From NCBI GenBank assembly GCA_018883305.1, contig VEQI01000003.1, positions 1 to 27,926 on the forward strand: 27,926 nt of DNA. Reading direction: 5' to 3'. The DNA comes from Limnohabitans sp. GTDB taxonomy: Bacteria > Pseudomonadota > Gammaproteobacteria > Burkholderiales > Burkholderiaceae_C. The notes beneath the pieces were generated by a model. The model ran no database searches. It was not told the origin of the DNA and saw nothing but the letters and a program-made list of their open reading frames with translations. The position numbers and the translations under genes were made by a program. Shown in pieces: positions 14,837-23,125 of this stretch (its first letter is position 1; each line of letters begins with the position of its first letter).

Positions 14837-16478
14837 GCTGCCAGGTTACGACGCGCGCACGTCGACCATAGACCGAATTCTGCGCGAACGCAGTCATCAG
14901 TGGGGCGACAAGACGTTTCTGAATTGGCTGCCCACGGGCGCGAAGATGAGTTACTGTCAGTTGGACGAACTCACTCTGCGCGTCGGCTCCGGACTCGCAA
15001 ATGCAGGCGTTGAGAGCGGGAGTCACATCGGCGTGCTGATGGACAACTGCCCGGAACAACTCCTGGCCATCCTCGGGCCCGCGCGTTGCGGTTTTGTGTC
15101 GGTGCCTCTCAATGCTGCGGCGAAAGGACAGTTGCTGACGTACTTCCTGGACCATGCGGACTGCACAGCGATCATTGTCGAAGAGGCGCTCTTGCCGCGC
15201 TTTCTGGATGTCCGCGACAAGCTAGCTCGGGTGAGGCACGTGTTTGTGGTTCGGCCTGATCGGGGAATGTCGAAGCTCGCGTCAGGGCTCATCGACTCCG
15301 TGGGTGACTGTCGGGTGCATGAATTTGAGGACCTCCTCAAGGCACCTGCGCAACTACCGGGTGATGCTCCCGCCTTCAACGCACTCGCGATGCTGCTCTT
15401 CACCTCGGGAACCACGGGGCCGTCCAAGGCCATCATGTACACGCACGCGCACTTTATTTACTGGGGCAGCGATGTTGCTTACCATCATGAGTACACACCG
15501 GACGATATCGCCTATGTGTTTCTTCCTCTTTTTCACGGTAACGCGCTCCTGGGTAGCACCATGGGTTCACTCATGGCTGGCGCTTCCATTGCGCTGACAA
15601 CTCGCTTCTCGATGAGCAAGTTCTGGGAGCACATCCGCATGAGCGGTGCGACGGTCTTCAACGGCGTTGGAGCGGTCACGAATTTTCTGTGGAAGCAGGC
15701 GCCATCGGCGTCTGATCGGGATCATCAGGTCCGACGTTGCCATCTCGCGCCTGTGCCCGGATTCGCAGCTGGATTTGAGGAACGCTTTGGCATGACGATC
15801 ATGAGTGCATTCGGCTTGACCGATTATTGCCTCGGCTCAGCGTACAACACCAAGAGCCGGCGAGACAAGCTTGGCTCCTGTGGGCTGCCTCGAACAGGCA
15901 TCGACATTCGTATCGTTGATGAGATTGACGTTGATATGGCGCCTGGTGAACCCGGGGAGATTGTCCTGCGTAACAACAACGCTTGGGGTGCTTCGCTCGG
16001 CTATTACAAACAGCCCGAGGCGACGGTTGCAAGTCGCCGTAACCTGTGGTTCCATACCGGCGACCGCGGCAGCATTGATGCCGACGGATACCTCTGGTAC
16101 ACCGACCGTATCAAGGACGCAATCCGACGGCGAGGTGAGAACATCTCGGCCTTCGAAGTGGAGGAGGTGATCCGTACGCATCCCGCTGTCGCGGATGTGG
16201 CGGTATACCCTGTCCGTGCGGATACTAGCGAAGATGAAGTGGCCGTCACCATCACATTACGTTCAGATGCGGGCACGAATTTCAGTTACGACTCGCTGAT
16301 CGAGTATTGCAGCCACAATCTTGCGTACTTCATGGTTCCTCGCTATGTGCAGGTCGTCAAGGAAATGCCTATGACGCTCAGCCAGAAGATCGAAAAATAC
16401 AAGCTGCGACGCCAAGCAGAGGCCGACTTGTCGGCCTTGTGGGACAGGGAGCGCGCTGGCGTCACCGTTGAGCGTTGA
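14829..16478 (+). CDS. CaiC-like AMP-dependent acyl-CoA ligase
   Basis: A 549-residue adenylate-forming enzyme, predicted to activate a carboxylic acid to its CoA thioester. The P-loop is FTSGTTGPSK (191-200). The A5 region reads AFGLTDYCLGS, with Asp where most relatives have Glu (YGxTE). The hinge region is WFHTGDRGSIDADGYLWY, followed by DRIKDAIRRRGENIS. Lys520 in LSQKIEKYKLR is the likely catalytic C-terminal lysine, with Gln replacing the usual Gly before it. Overall layout resembles crotonobetaine/carnitine-CoA ligase and related ligases, but the substrate is not determined. The ATG at 14829 overlaps the stop of the upstream Bug gene by 8 nt. A longer GTG start at 14811 is possible but less likely. 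No CoA-transferase, hydratase or thioesterase follows. Confidence 0.87.
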   Translation: MNKLPGYDARTSTIDRILRERSHQWGDKTFLNWLPTGAKMSYCQLDELTLRVGSGLANAGVESGSHIGVLMDNCPEQLLAILGPARCGFVSVPLNAAAKGQLLTYFLDHADCTAIIVEEALLPRFLDVRDKLARVRHVFVVRPDRGMSKLASGLIDSVGDCRVHEFEDLLKAPAQLPGDAPAFNALAMLLFTSGTTGPSKAIMYTHAHFIYWGSDVAYHHEYTPDDIAYVFLPLFHGNALLGSTMGSLMAGASIALTTRFSMSKFWEHIRMSGATVFNGVGAVTNFLWKQAPSASDRDHQVRRCHLAPVPGFAAGFEERFGMTIMSAFGLTDYCLGSAYNTKSRRDKLGSCGLPRTGIDIRIVDEIDVDMAPGEPGEIVLRNNNAWGASLGYYKQPEATVASRRNLWFHTGDRGSIDADGYLWYTDRIKDAIRRRGENISAFEVEEVIRTHPAVADVAVYPVRADTSEDEVAVTITLRSDAGTNFSYDSLIEYCSHNLAYFMVPRYVQVVKEMPMTLSQKIEKYKLRRQAEADLSALWDRERAGVTVER

Positions 16479-16514
16479 GGTGCCTGGATAAAGCACGGCG
16501 CATCCAACGGAGAT

Positions 16515-16553
16515 GGACTCGAGGCTAAAGGTGGGCAGGATGTCGGGTGCGAA
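16515..16553 (-). pseudogene. Decayed fragment similar to part of mltB
   Basis: Read on the minus strand these 39 bp encode FAPDILPTFSLES, against LAPDILPTFSLET in the intact mltB at 16901-16939. By direct comparison 33 of 39 bases match, mostly with third-position or single changes, and the reading frame and strand are the same. Similarity stops on both sides. It therefore looks like a leftover of a second mltB-type gene beside the intact one, at the right edge of the Bug/CaiC-like block. The rest of the 16479-16690 spacer shows no recognisable gene. Confidence 0.6.
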
Positions 16554-16690
16554 CCTCGCAGCCCATTTCAATGATGCGACGTATCTTGGCTCGGCTGTGA
16601 TTGGTACGTGCCCAACATCCAGATCGCAGCTTAGTGACATGTTCAAGTCACAGGTCAGGCCTACGCCATACCTTCTTGAGGCATCACTCC

Positions 16691-17788
16691 TCACCGCCCC
16701 ATCCGCTCCCTCACCGCCGTCCCCAACCCGATCACCGCCATCGCATAGTAGCTGCTCCAGTTGTACCGAGTCACCACATAAAAGTTCTCTGTACCCGCCA
16801 CATAAGTATTGGGGGCGTCCCCGTTTTGCAGTTCCACCAGCGCGTAAGGACCGGGGTGCTGTTGTGCGGAGTCCGGGAGTTGCACGCCTTTGGCTTGCAG
16901 GGTCTCCAGGCTGAAGGTGGGCAGGATGTCTGGTGCCAGCAAAGCCTCCATGTCCTGCTCACTGGCTTTCAAGTCGATCGCATGGTGCGTGGGCAGTCCG
17001 GTCTTCCAGCCAAACGCCTTGAAGTAATTCGCCACCGAGCCAATGGCGTCCACGGGGCTGTCCATCAGGTCAATCTGGCCATCTCCGTCAAAGTCCACGG
17101 CAAAACGGGCCCAGCTGGAGGGCATGAATTGGGGCCAGCCCATGGCACCCGCGTAGCTGCCGCGCCAGCGGCGCTTGGGGTAACGTTTGAACTGCACCAG
17201 AAAGTGTCCCAGCTCGGCGCGGAAAAATTCGCGTCGCTCTGCCGCACGGGGGTGATCCGGCGGAAAGTCCAGGCTCAGGGTGGTCAGCGCATCCAGCACC
17301 CGATAGTTGCCCATGTGCCGCCCATAGTAAGTTTCCACGCCAATGATGCCCACGATGATTTCCGCGGGCACGCCAAACCGTGCTTCCGCTCGGGCCAAGT
17401 CTTGTCGATAGGTTTGCCAGAAGGCCACGCCCGCTTCAATGCGACGCGGCTCGATGAATCGGTCATGGTAGGCCGCCCAGTTCTTGCGTTGCCCCGGTGG
17501 TGGCGGTTGGACCAGGCGGGGAATGCTGCCAATTTGATGGGGCTGTGTCAGTTGTTGACGGACCCAGGTTTTGGGCAAGGCGTGACGAGCTGCCAGCTGA
17601 TCCGCCAGTTCCAGCACATCGTCCCGTTTGCCGTAGGCCGGGCCCGAGGGCGTGTTGTCGCGCCGAGGGGACTTGGTGGCTGCGTGCACGTCTGTCGTCA
17701 CGCTAACCAGGGCTGTCAATGCCAAGCTCAGGAGCGGCCGGGTGACCAGATGGGTCAGGCGATGGAGGCGACGCCGTTGGGGCTGCAT
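16691..17788 (-). CDS. mltB: Lytic murein transglycosylase B
   Basis: Cleaves the MurNAc-GlcNAc bond of peptidoglycan with formation of 1,6-anhydro-MurNAc, in the periplasm. The catalytic Glu lies in the family motif IIGVETYYGRHMG. The segment YAGAMGWPQFMPSSW is the conserved SLT-B substrate region, and DFDGDGQIDLMD resembles the EF-hand-like calcium site of Slt35. The C-terminal part ends in NWSSYYAMAVIGLG, also conserved. The ATG complement at 17786-17788 gives 365 residues with a basic N-terminus and a hydrophobic signal segment (about 12-38, ending VHAA). A GTG start at 17869 would add 27 residues; neither start has a good ribosome site. No lipobox cysteine is visible, so it is probably periplasmic or anchored by an uncleaved signal segment. 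Confidence 0.92.
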   Translation of the reverse strand: MQPQRRRLHRLTHLVTRPLLSLALTALVSVTTDVHAATKSPRRDNTPSGPAYGKRDDVLELADQLAARHALPKTWVRQQLTQPHQIGSIPRLVQPPPPGQRKNWAAYHDRFIEPRRIEAGVAFWQTYRQDLARAEARFGVPAEIIVGIIGVETYYGRHMGNYRVLDALTTLSLDFPPDHPRAAERREFFRAELGHFLVQFKRYPKRRWRGSYAGAMGWPQFMPSSWARFAVDFDGDGQIDLMDSPVDAIGSVANYFKAFGWKTGLPTHHAIDLKASEQDMEALLAPDILPTFSLETLQAKGVQLPDSAQQHPGPYALVELQNGDAPNTYVAGTENFYVVTRYNWSSYYAMAVIGLGTAVRERMGR

Positions 17789-17942
17789 GTGCAACTGGTC
17801 AGGCAGTGCAGGCACCAGGGGAGGCTGGGTCGAGCGACGGGATGGAAGCAGGGCATAAAGAGAATTCACTGTCGTTGAATGATATCAAGCCAGGTGCTGG
17901 ACGCCGCGTGATGCGCTCGGTGGCCCGTGGTAAGCTGAAAAC

Positions 17943-18896
17943 ATGTACAAGACCGGTTTTTACACGCACGCAGACTGCTGGCGTCATGACATGGGGCAGG
18001 GCCACCCGGAGTGCCCGCAGCGGCTCGATGCCATCAAGGACCGCCTGCTGGTGTCGGGGGTGAGCATGGGGCTGACCGAGATGGAGACCCCGCAGGCGTC
18101 GCTGTCGGATGTCGAGTTGGCGCATGACCGTATGCATGTGGCGGCGCTGCGTGGCATGTCCGATCGCTTGCGTGAAGAACTGGCCGCGGGCGGTCCGGAA
18201 CACGCCGCGATTGATCCAGATACGCTCATCAATGCCTTTACCTGGGATGCTGCGCTACGCTCAGCCGGCGCCGCCGTGGCGGCCACGGACGCGGTCATGG
18301 CTGGTGAATTGCGTAACGCGTTTTGCGCGGTGCGCCCTCCCGGGCATCATGCGTCGCGTGCCCGGGCTTCTGGCTTTTGCTTTTTCAACAACGTGGCCAT
18401 CGCGGTCAAGCATGCACTGGAGCGCCATGGCTTGAAGCGCGTGGCGGTGGTGGACTTTGACGTTCACCATGGCAATGGTACCGAGGACATTCTGTCGGGA
18501 GATGACCGCGTGCTGATGGTCAGCTTCTTTCAGCATCCTTTCTATCCGTACTCCGGAACGGAGCATCCGGCGAGCAACATGGTCAACGTGCCCGTGCCGG
18601 CTTACACACGGGGCATGGAGATTCGCGGCATGGTGGAAGACATCTGGATGCCGCGTTTGGAAGCGCATCAGCCGGAGTTGATTTTCATCAGCGCGGGCTT
18701 TGACGCGCACCGTGAAGACGACATGGGGCAACTGGGGTTGGTGGAAAGTGATTACGCCTGGATCACCCAGCGACTGGTGCAACTCGCGGATCGGCATGCG
18801 CAGGGGCGCATCGTGTCGTGCCTGGAAGGGGGCTATTCGCTCAGTGCCCTGGGACGCAGTGTGGAGGCGCATGTGCGCGCTCTGGCGGATCTGTGA
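17943..18896 (+). CDS. Histone-deacetylase-family zinc amidohydrolase
   Basis: A 317-residue member of the arginase/deacetylase fold, related to acetylpolyamine amidohydrolases and AcuC. It probably removes acyl groups from small amines or protein lysines in the cytoplasm. The active-site His pair is RPPGHH (His135-His136). The zinc ligands are Asp173 and His175 in VDFDVHHGNGT and Asp254 in SAGFDAHRED. The late GGYS motif (CLEGGYSLSAL) carries Gly residues of the catalytic tyrosine loop region. It has no signal peptide. The MscS-type channel gene starts 9 bp after its stop, so the two are very likely cotranscribed. Whether it regulates Acs by lysine deacetylation, as AcuC does in Bacillus, cannot be told from sequence. 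Confidence 0.93.
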   Translation: MYKTGFYTHADCWRHDMGQGHPECPQRLDAIKDRLLVSGVSMGLTEMETPQASLSDVELAHDRMHVAALRGMSDRLREELAAGGPEHAAIDPDTLINAFTWDAALRSAGAAVAATDAVMAGELRNAFCAVRPPGHHASRARASGFCFFNNVAIAVKHALERHGLKRVAVVDFDVHHGNGTEDILSGDDRVLMVSFFQHPFYPYSGTEHPASNMVNVPVPAYTRGMEIRGMVEDIWMPRLEAHQPELIFISAGFDAHREDDMGQLGLVESDYAWITQRLVQLADRHAQGRIVSCLEGGYSLSALGRSVEAHVRALADL

Positions 18897-18905
18897 GCCT
18901 GCAGC

Positions 18906-20162
18906 ATGAATGAGTTTTTTCAACTGATCGATGACCTGCGTCACCCCACGGTGATGCTGGAGTGGGGATTGCTGTTGAGCAGTCTGGGGCTGGCCTGGCT
19001 GGTGGCTCGTGTGCTTCAAAATCGACGTGGTGATCGGGCCTCGGTCTGGCTGGGGGAGCGCCCCTTGCAAAGCCTGTTGTTCCCGGTCTGTGCATTGGCG
19101 CTGGTTTATATCTCCAGGGTGGTGCTGCAACAGCAGCATGTTCCGGTCGCGGTGCTTCGCATTGCCTTGCCTGTGTTGATGTCACTGGTGCTGATCCGCT
19201 TTATGGCGCGTGTGCTCACGGCGGCGTTTCCATCGTCCTCACTGGTTCGGCTGGTGGAACGGTTTGTGTCCTGGGTGGCTTGGCTGGGGGCCGTTTTGTG
19301 GATCACCGGCTGGCTGCCTTGGGTACTGACCGAGCTTGAATCGATTCGACTGAACTTTGGCAAGACCCATGTGGATTTGCGCACCTTGCTGGAAGGCCTG
19401 GTGTCATCGGTCCTGGTCCTGGTGAGTACCTTGTGGTTGTCGTCAACGCTGGAGCGGCGTGTGCTGGCGTCTGCGGTGCAAGACTTGTCCATGCGAAAGG
19501 TGGCGGGCAATGCGCTGCGCGCCTTGTTGCTGTTTGTAGGGCTGCTGCTGTCATTGTCCGCGGTGGGCGTGGATCTCACTGCCTTGTCGGTGCTGGGTGG
19601 CGCCATTGGCGTGGGGCTGGGCTTTGGCTTGCAGAAAATGGCGGCCAACTACGTCAGCGGCTTTGTGATTCTGCTGGAGCGCTCCCTGCGCATCGGGGAC
19701 CATGTGAAGGTCGATGGGTTCGAGGGCAAGGTCACGGACATCAAGACCCGCTACACCCTCATTCGTGCCGTCAATGGGCGCGAGTCCATCGTGCCCAATG
19801 AGTTGCTCATGTCGCAGCGGGTGGAAAACCTTTCGCTGGCAGATCCCAGCATCTTGCTGACTTGCAATGTAACCGTGGCCTATGGCAACGATGTGCCGCG
19901 CGTGCAGCAACTGCTCATCGAGGCAGCCGCCTCTTGTCCGCGTGTGCTGAGTGAGCCCGGACCTGTCGCCCATTTGCTCCAGCTGGGCCAGGACGGGCTG
20001 GAGTTTCTGGTGGCCTTCTGGATTCGGGATCCGGACAACGGGCAAACCAATGTGCGCTCCGCTGTCAATATCGCCATCCTGGAAGCCTTGCGTGCCGCGC
20101 AGGTGCAGGTTCCATACCCCAGCAGCAAGCACCCGATCGATCGGGTGCCGCAAGTGCCTTGA
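18906..20162 (+). CDS. MscS-family mechanosensitive channel
   Basis: A 418-residue inner-membrane channel that should release solutes on hypoosmotic shock. Hydrophobic segments lie at about 17-38, 55-75, 80-105, 115-140, 160-180 and 200-220. The pore-lining TM3-like segment is LGGAIGVGLGFGLQKMAAN, rich in Gly/Ala as in MscS. It is followed by the beta domain (RIGDHVKVDGFEGKVTDI, then RAVNGRESIVPNE) and a C-terminal alpha/beta domain. The extra N-terminal helices make it longer than E. coli MscS (286 residues). It lies 9 bp downstream of the deacetylase gene. Its stop is only 3 bp from the stop of the convergent dctM, leaving no room for a terminator between them. Confidence 0.93.
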   Translation: MNEFFQLIDDLRHPTVMLEWGLLLSSLGLAWLVARVLQNRRGDRASVWLGERPLQSLLFPVCALALVYISRVVLQQQHVPVAVLRIALPVLMSLVLIRFMARVLTAAFPSSSLVRLVERFVSWVAWLGAVLWITGWLPWVLTELESIRLNFGKTHVDLRTLLEGLVSSVLVLVSTLWLSSTLERRVLASAVQDLSMRKVAGNALRALLLFVGLLLSLSAVGVDLTALSVLGGAIGVGLGFGLQKMAANYVSGFVILLERSLRIGDHVKVDGFEGKVTDIKTRYTLIRAVNGRESIVPNELLMSQRVENLSLADPSILLTCNVTVAYGNDVPRVQQLLIEAAASCPRVLSEPGPVAHLLQLGQDGLEFLVAFWIRDPDNGQTNVRSAVNIAILEALRAAQVQVPYPSSKHPIDRVPQVP

Positions 20163-20165
20163 GCC

Positions 20166-21458
20166 TCAGTTCATCAACGAGGGCAGCCACAAGCTGATGC
20201 CGGGGAACATCACCAGCAGCATCAGCATGAAGGCCATGATGGCCACAAACGGCCAGCAGCCCCGGAAGATCTGACCCAGGCTCACGCCAGGCAGCAGAGC
20301 GTTCAGCACAAACAGGTTCATGCCCACGGGCGGGGAGATCAGACCAATCTGCACCACCATCACGATCAGCACGCCAAACCACACCGGGTCAAAGCCCATC
20401 GCCAGCACGATGGGGAAGAACAACGGGATGGTCAGCAGCACCATGGTGAGCTCTTCCATGACCGTGCCCAGCACAATGTAGATCACCATCATGGCCACCA
20501 CCACCATGGTGGGGGACAGCCCCAGGTGCGTGATCCACTCCTTCAGGTCCATGGGCATGGTGGTGAAATTGACGAAGTTGGCAAACACCGAGGCCGCGAT
20601 CAGCAACGTGAACAGCATGGCTGTGGTGCGAGCGGACTCCACCAGCACTTCGTAAAGTGAACGAAAGGTCAGGCGACGTCGAGCCAAAGCAAACAGGAAT
20701 GCACCTGCTGCGCCAAAACCCGCACCTTCCGTGGCGGTGAAGATGCCACCATAGATACCCCCCAGCACAATGACCACCAGCAGGGCCACACCCCAGATGC
20801 CACGCAGGGCGGCCCAGCGTTCAGCCCAGGTGCTTCGACGACCCGCCGGCGCATGCTCCGGGTCCAGTGAGGTGATGACCGCAATGCCCGCCATCATCAG
20901 TCCAGCCGTGGCCAATCCCGGGATGACCCCTGCCGCAAACAGCTTGCCGATATGGGTTTCCGTGATGATGCCGTAAATCACCATGATGGTGGAGGGCGGG
21001 ATCATGATGCCCAGCGTACCGCCAGCGGCCATCACGCCGGTGGACAAAGAGTCGCTGTAGCCCAGTTTCTTCATGGACGGATAAGCCACCTTGCTCATGG
21101 TGGCGGCGGTGGCGATGGAGGAGCCGCAAATGGCGCCGAATCCGGCACAGGCGGCCACCGTGGCATGCGCCAGGCCGCCACGCAAATGGCCGATGAAGGC
21201 ATAGGCCGCCTGGAACAGTTCATGCGCCAGGCCGGCACGGGCCACGAAGTTACCCATCAGAATAAACAGCGGCACCACCGACAAGGTGTAGGCAAACCCG
21301 GTTTCATACACCACCTGGGCGGTGCTGGCCAGGGCCGGCTCCCAGCCGCGAACATAGGTGATGCCGGCCAGGCCGACGGCGCCCATGGAAATGGCCAACG
21401 GGACCCGCAGCAGGGCGAGGACAAAAATAGCGGCAAAGCCGACCAGCGTTTCAATCAC
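20166..21458 (-). CDS. dctM: TRAP transporter large permease
   Basis: A 430-residue integral membrane protein with about 12 hydrophobic segments. It forms the ion-driven translocation subunit of a TRAP transporter. Family features include PLFILMGNFVARAGLAHELF, GFGAICGSSIATAATM, AAGGTLGIMIPPSTIMVIYG and PPVGMNLFVLNAL. It starts with GTG, and this codon overlaps the TGA of dctQ (4-nt overlap), so translation of the two permease genes is coupled. It is the last gene of the dctPQM unit. The convergent MscS gene ends 3 bp away. Confidence 0.96.
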   Translation of the reverse strand: MIETLVGFAAIFVLALLRVPLAISMGAVGLAGITYVRGWEPALASTAQVVYETGFAYTLSVVPLFILMGNFVARAGLAHELFQAAYAFIGHLRGGLAHATVAACAGFGAICGSSIATAATMSKVAYPSMKKLGYSDSLSTGVMAAGGTLGIMIPPSTIMVIYGIITETHIGKLFAAGVIPGLATAGLMMAGIAVITSLDPEHAPAGRRSTWAERWAALRGIWGVALLVVIVLGGIYGGIFTATEGAGFGAAGAFLFALARRRLTFRSLYEVLVESARTTAMLFTLLIAASVFANFVNFTTMPMDLKEWITHLGLSPTMVVVAMMVIYIVLGTVMEELTMVLLTIPLFFPIVLAMGFDPVWFGVLIVMVVQIGLISPPVGMNLFVLNALLPGVSLGQIFRGCWPFVAIMAFMLMLLVMFPGISLWLPSLMN

Positions 21459-21940
21459 AGTGCGGCTCCTTCGCCTTCTTGCAGGGCCTCAGGGGGGCGG
21501 ATGATCAGGGCCAGGTGAACCAGCCCCGTGATGCCGCACAACAGGCTCATGCCAAAAATGAAGGGCGCCTTGGGAATGTGCAACTGCGCCGTGGTTTCGC
21601 CAGACTCGTAGAACTGCACGCCTGTTTTCCACATCAGCCACATCAGACCCAGCATCAGTCCGCCACACAGCAGGTTGACCAGCACGCCTTGCAGGCGCAA
21701 GAACCAGGCCGGCCACACACTGTCCAGAGAGTCAAACACCACATGCTCGCCCCGGCGGGACACCAGGGGCAGGGAGGCAAAGATCACCACCACCATGAGC
21801 AACTCGGTGAGCTCCAAGGAGCCCGTGATGGAGCGCGACAGCAGCTTGCGTCCGCCCACATCAAAAAAGGTGAGTGCCATGATGGCAAACAAGGCCAGCG
21901 CACACAGCACGCTGCACAGTTTTTCAAGCAAGGTGTTCAA
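21455..21940 (-). CDS. dctQ: TRAP transporter small permease
   Basis: A 161-residue membrane protein with four hydrophobic segments, the small subunit that joins DctM in TRAP transporters. The family motif region FFDVGGRKLLSRSITGSLELTE follows the first membrane segment. No ATG is available in frame near the start. A TTG at 21938-21940 (complement) has GGAAGG about 7 nt upstream and is proposed; another TTG nine codons upstream lacks such a site. It lies about 100 bp after dctP, separated by a terminator-like hairpin, and overlaps dctM by 4 nt. Confidence 0.9.
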   Translation of the reverse strand: MNTLLEKLCSVLCALALFAIMALTFFDVGGRKLLSRSITGSLELTELLMVVVIFASLPLVSRRGEHVVFDSLDSVWPAWFLRLQGVLVNLLCGGLMLGLMWLMWKTGVQFYESGETTAQLHIPKAPFIFGMSLLCGITGLVHLALIIRPPEALQEGEGAAL

Positions 21941-21995
21941 GAGGAGACCTTCCGATCCAGGATCCAATCATTCGAGCACGGACTATACGCCGGGC

Positions 21996-22021
21996 AAACA
22001 AAACGGCCCCAAGAGGCCGTT
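21996..22021 (-). terminator. Hairpin with T-run between dctP and dctQ
   Basis: On the minus strand, AACGGCC pairs with GGCCGTT (7-bp perfect stem, complements at 22015-22021 and 22002-22008) around a 6-nt loop, followed by TTTTGTTT. This is a Rho-independent terminator or attenuator just after the dctP stop. Partial read-through would give more binding protein than permease, as is common in binding-protein-dependent transporters. Confidence 0.72.
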
Positions 22022-22041
22022 GTGTCTGGGCATCCGGCCGC

Positions 22042-23052
22042 TTACTTTTCCAGTTTGGCAATCTCGGCGCGGAATTCGGCCAGCACCTTGGCCGAATTTT
22101 TCAGGCCCTTGGCTTCGGCATCCTTGATCCACTTGGCCTCCAGGGGAGCGGTCTTGGCCTTGACGTCCGCCACGAACTTGGCGTCTGCCTTGGTAACCAC
22201 CACGTTGTTGGCCTGCATCAGCGCAAAGGCGCGACGGTCCACGTTGTCCCAGCCGCGGCCGAACAGACGGGCTACGTACTCACCGGACATGTCGTCGATG
22301 ACTTTTTTCTCCTCCGGGCCCAGCTTGTCGTACTTGGCAGGGTTGATCATGAACACGAAGCTGGTGTTGTACAGGCCGCCGGGAAAGGTGGTGGCGTGAC
22401 GAACAATCTTGTCGATCTTGAAGGACTCCATGGATTCGGCGGGGAACAAGGTGCCGTCCATCACGCCGCCGGATAGCAGTTCATAAGAGTCCGGGGCGGG
22501 CTTGAGTGTGACGTTCATGCCCAGGCTCTTGGAGATCTCGTTGACCATGCCGCCACCCACGCGGAACTTGAGGGTGGTGAGGTCTTCCATCTTGGTGATG
22601 GCCTGCTTGGTGTTGAAGATGATGCCAGGGCCGTGTGTGAAGTAGGACAGCACCTTCACACCCTGGTGTTCGGCGTTGAACTCGGCGTGCTTGGAGGCAA
22701 TCCGGTTGTAGGCCACCGACAGGGTTTCGGCGCTGTTGCCCAGGAAGGGCAGTTCGGTCATCTGGGTCAGCACGAAGCGTCCGGGGGTGTAGCCGTGCAC
22801 GGTGAAGGACAGGTCCAGAACGCCGCTCTTGATGGCGTCATAGGTGCCAGGGGCGGCCGTGGGGGCACGGGGCAGAATGTTGCACTTGACCTTGCCGTTG
22901 GTGCGCTTTTCCACGGTTTCGCACCACTCTTTCTGGGCCAGTGACAGGGTGTGGGTGGGGCCCACCCAGCTGGAGGCGGTCAGGACCGTCTGGGCTTGCG
23001 CAGTGGTGCCCAACAAGGCGGACAGGGCCAGGGCGAGGGGAAGGCGTTTCAT
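22042..23052 (-). CDS. dctP: TRAP transporter periplasmic solute-binding protein
   Basis: A 336-residue periplasmic protein of the DctP family, which delivers an organic acid to DctQM. The ATG complement at 23050-23052 starts the signal peptide MKRLPLALALSALLG ending TAQA-Q; a GGAG lies about 8 nt upstream. An in-frame start nine codons earlier is less likely. LKFRVGGGMVNEISKSLGMN contains the conserved Arg that forms a salt bridge to the ligand carboxylate in characterised DctP proteins. GGVMDGTLFPAESM and GGLYNTSFVFMINPAKY are also family-like. It is first in the dctPQM order. The ligand is not predictable; proximity to acyl-CoA genes across the intergenic region hints at an organic acid. 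Confidence 0.94.
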   Translation of the reverse strand: MKRLPLALALSALLGTTAQAQTVLTASSWVGPTHTLSLAQKEWCETVEKRTNGKVKCNILPRAPTAAPGTYDAIKSGVLDLSFTVHGYTPGRFVLTQMTELPFLGNSAETLSVAYNRIASKHAEFNAEHQGVKVLSYFTHGPGIIFNTKQAITKMEDLTTLKFRVGGGMVNEISKSLGMNVTLKPAPDSYELLSGGVMDGTLFPAESMESFKIDKIVRHATTFPGGLYNTSFVFMINPAKYDKLGPEEKKVIDDMSGEYVARLFGRGWDNVDRRAFALMQANNVVVTKADAKFVADVKAKTAPLEAKWIKDAEAKGLKNSAKVLAEFRAEIAKLEK

Positions 23053-23125
23053 GAGGAACTCCGAATAGAAAAACTTCAACGACTTTAACCCGCTCCCGGG
23101 GTGGATCCTCTCATGGCTAACCCGG

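Noticed and set aside
16601..17878. Open frame of about 425 codons opposite mltB
   Set aside because: Shadow frame without domain motifs or a ribosome site; mltB has its catalytic motifs on the minus strand.
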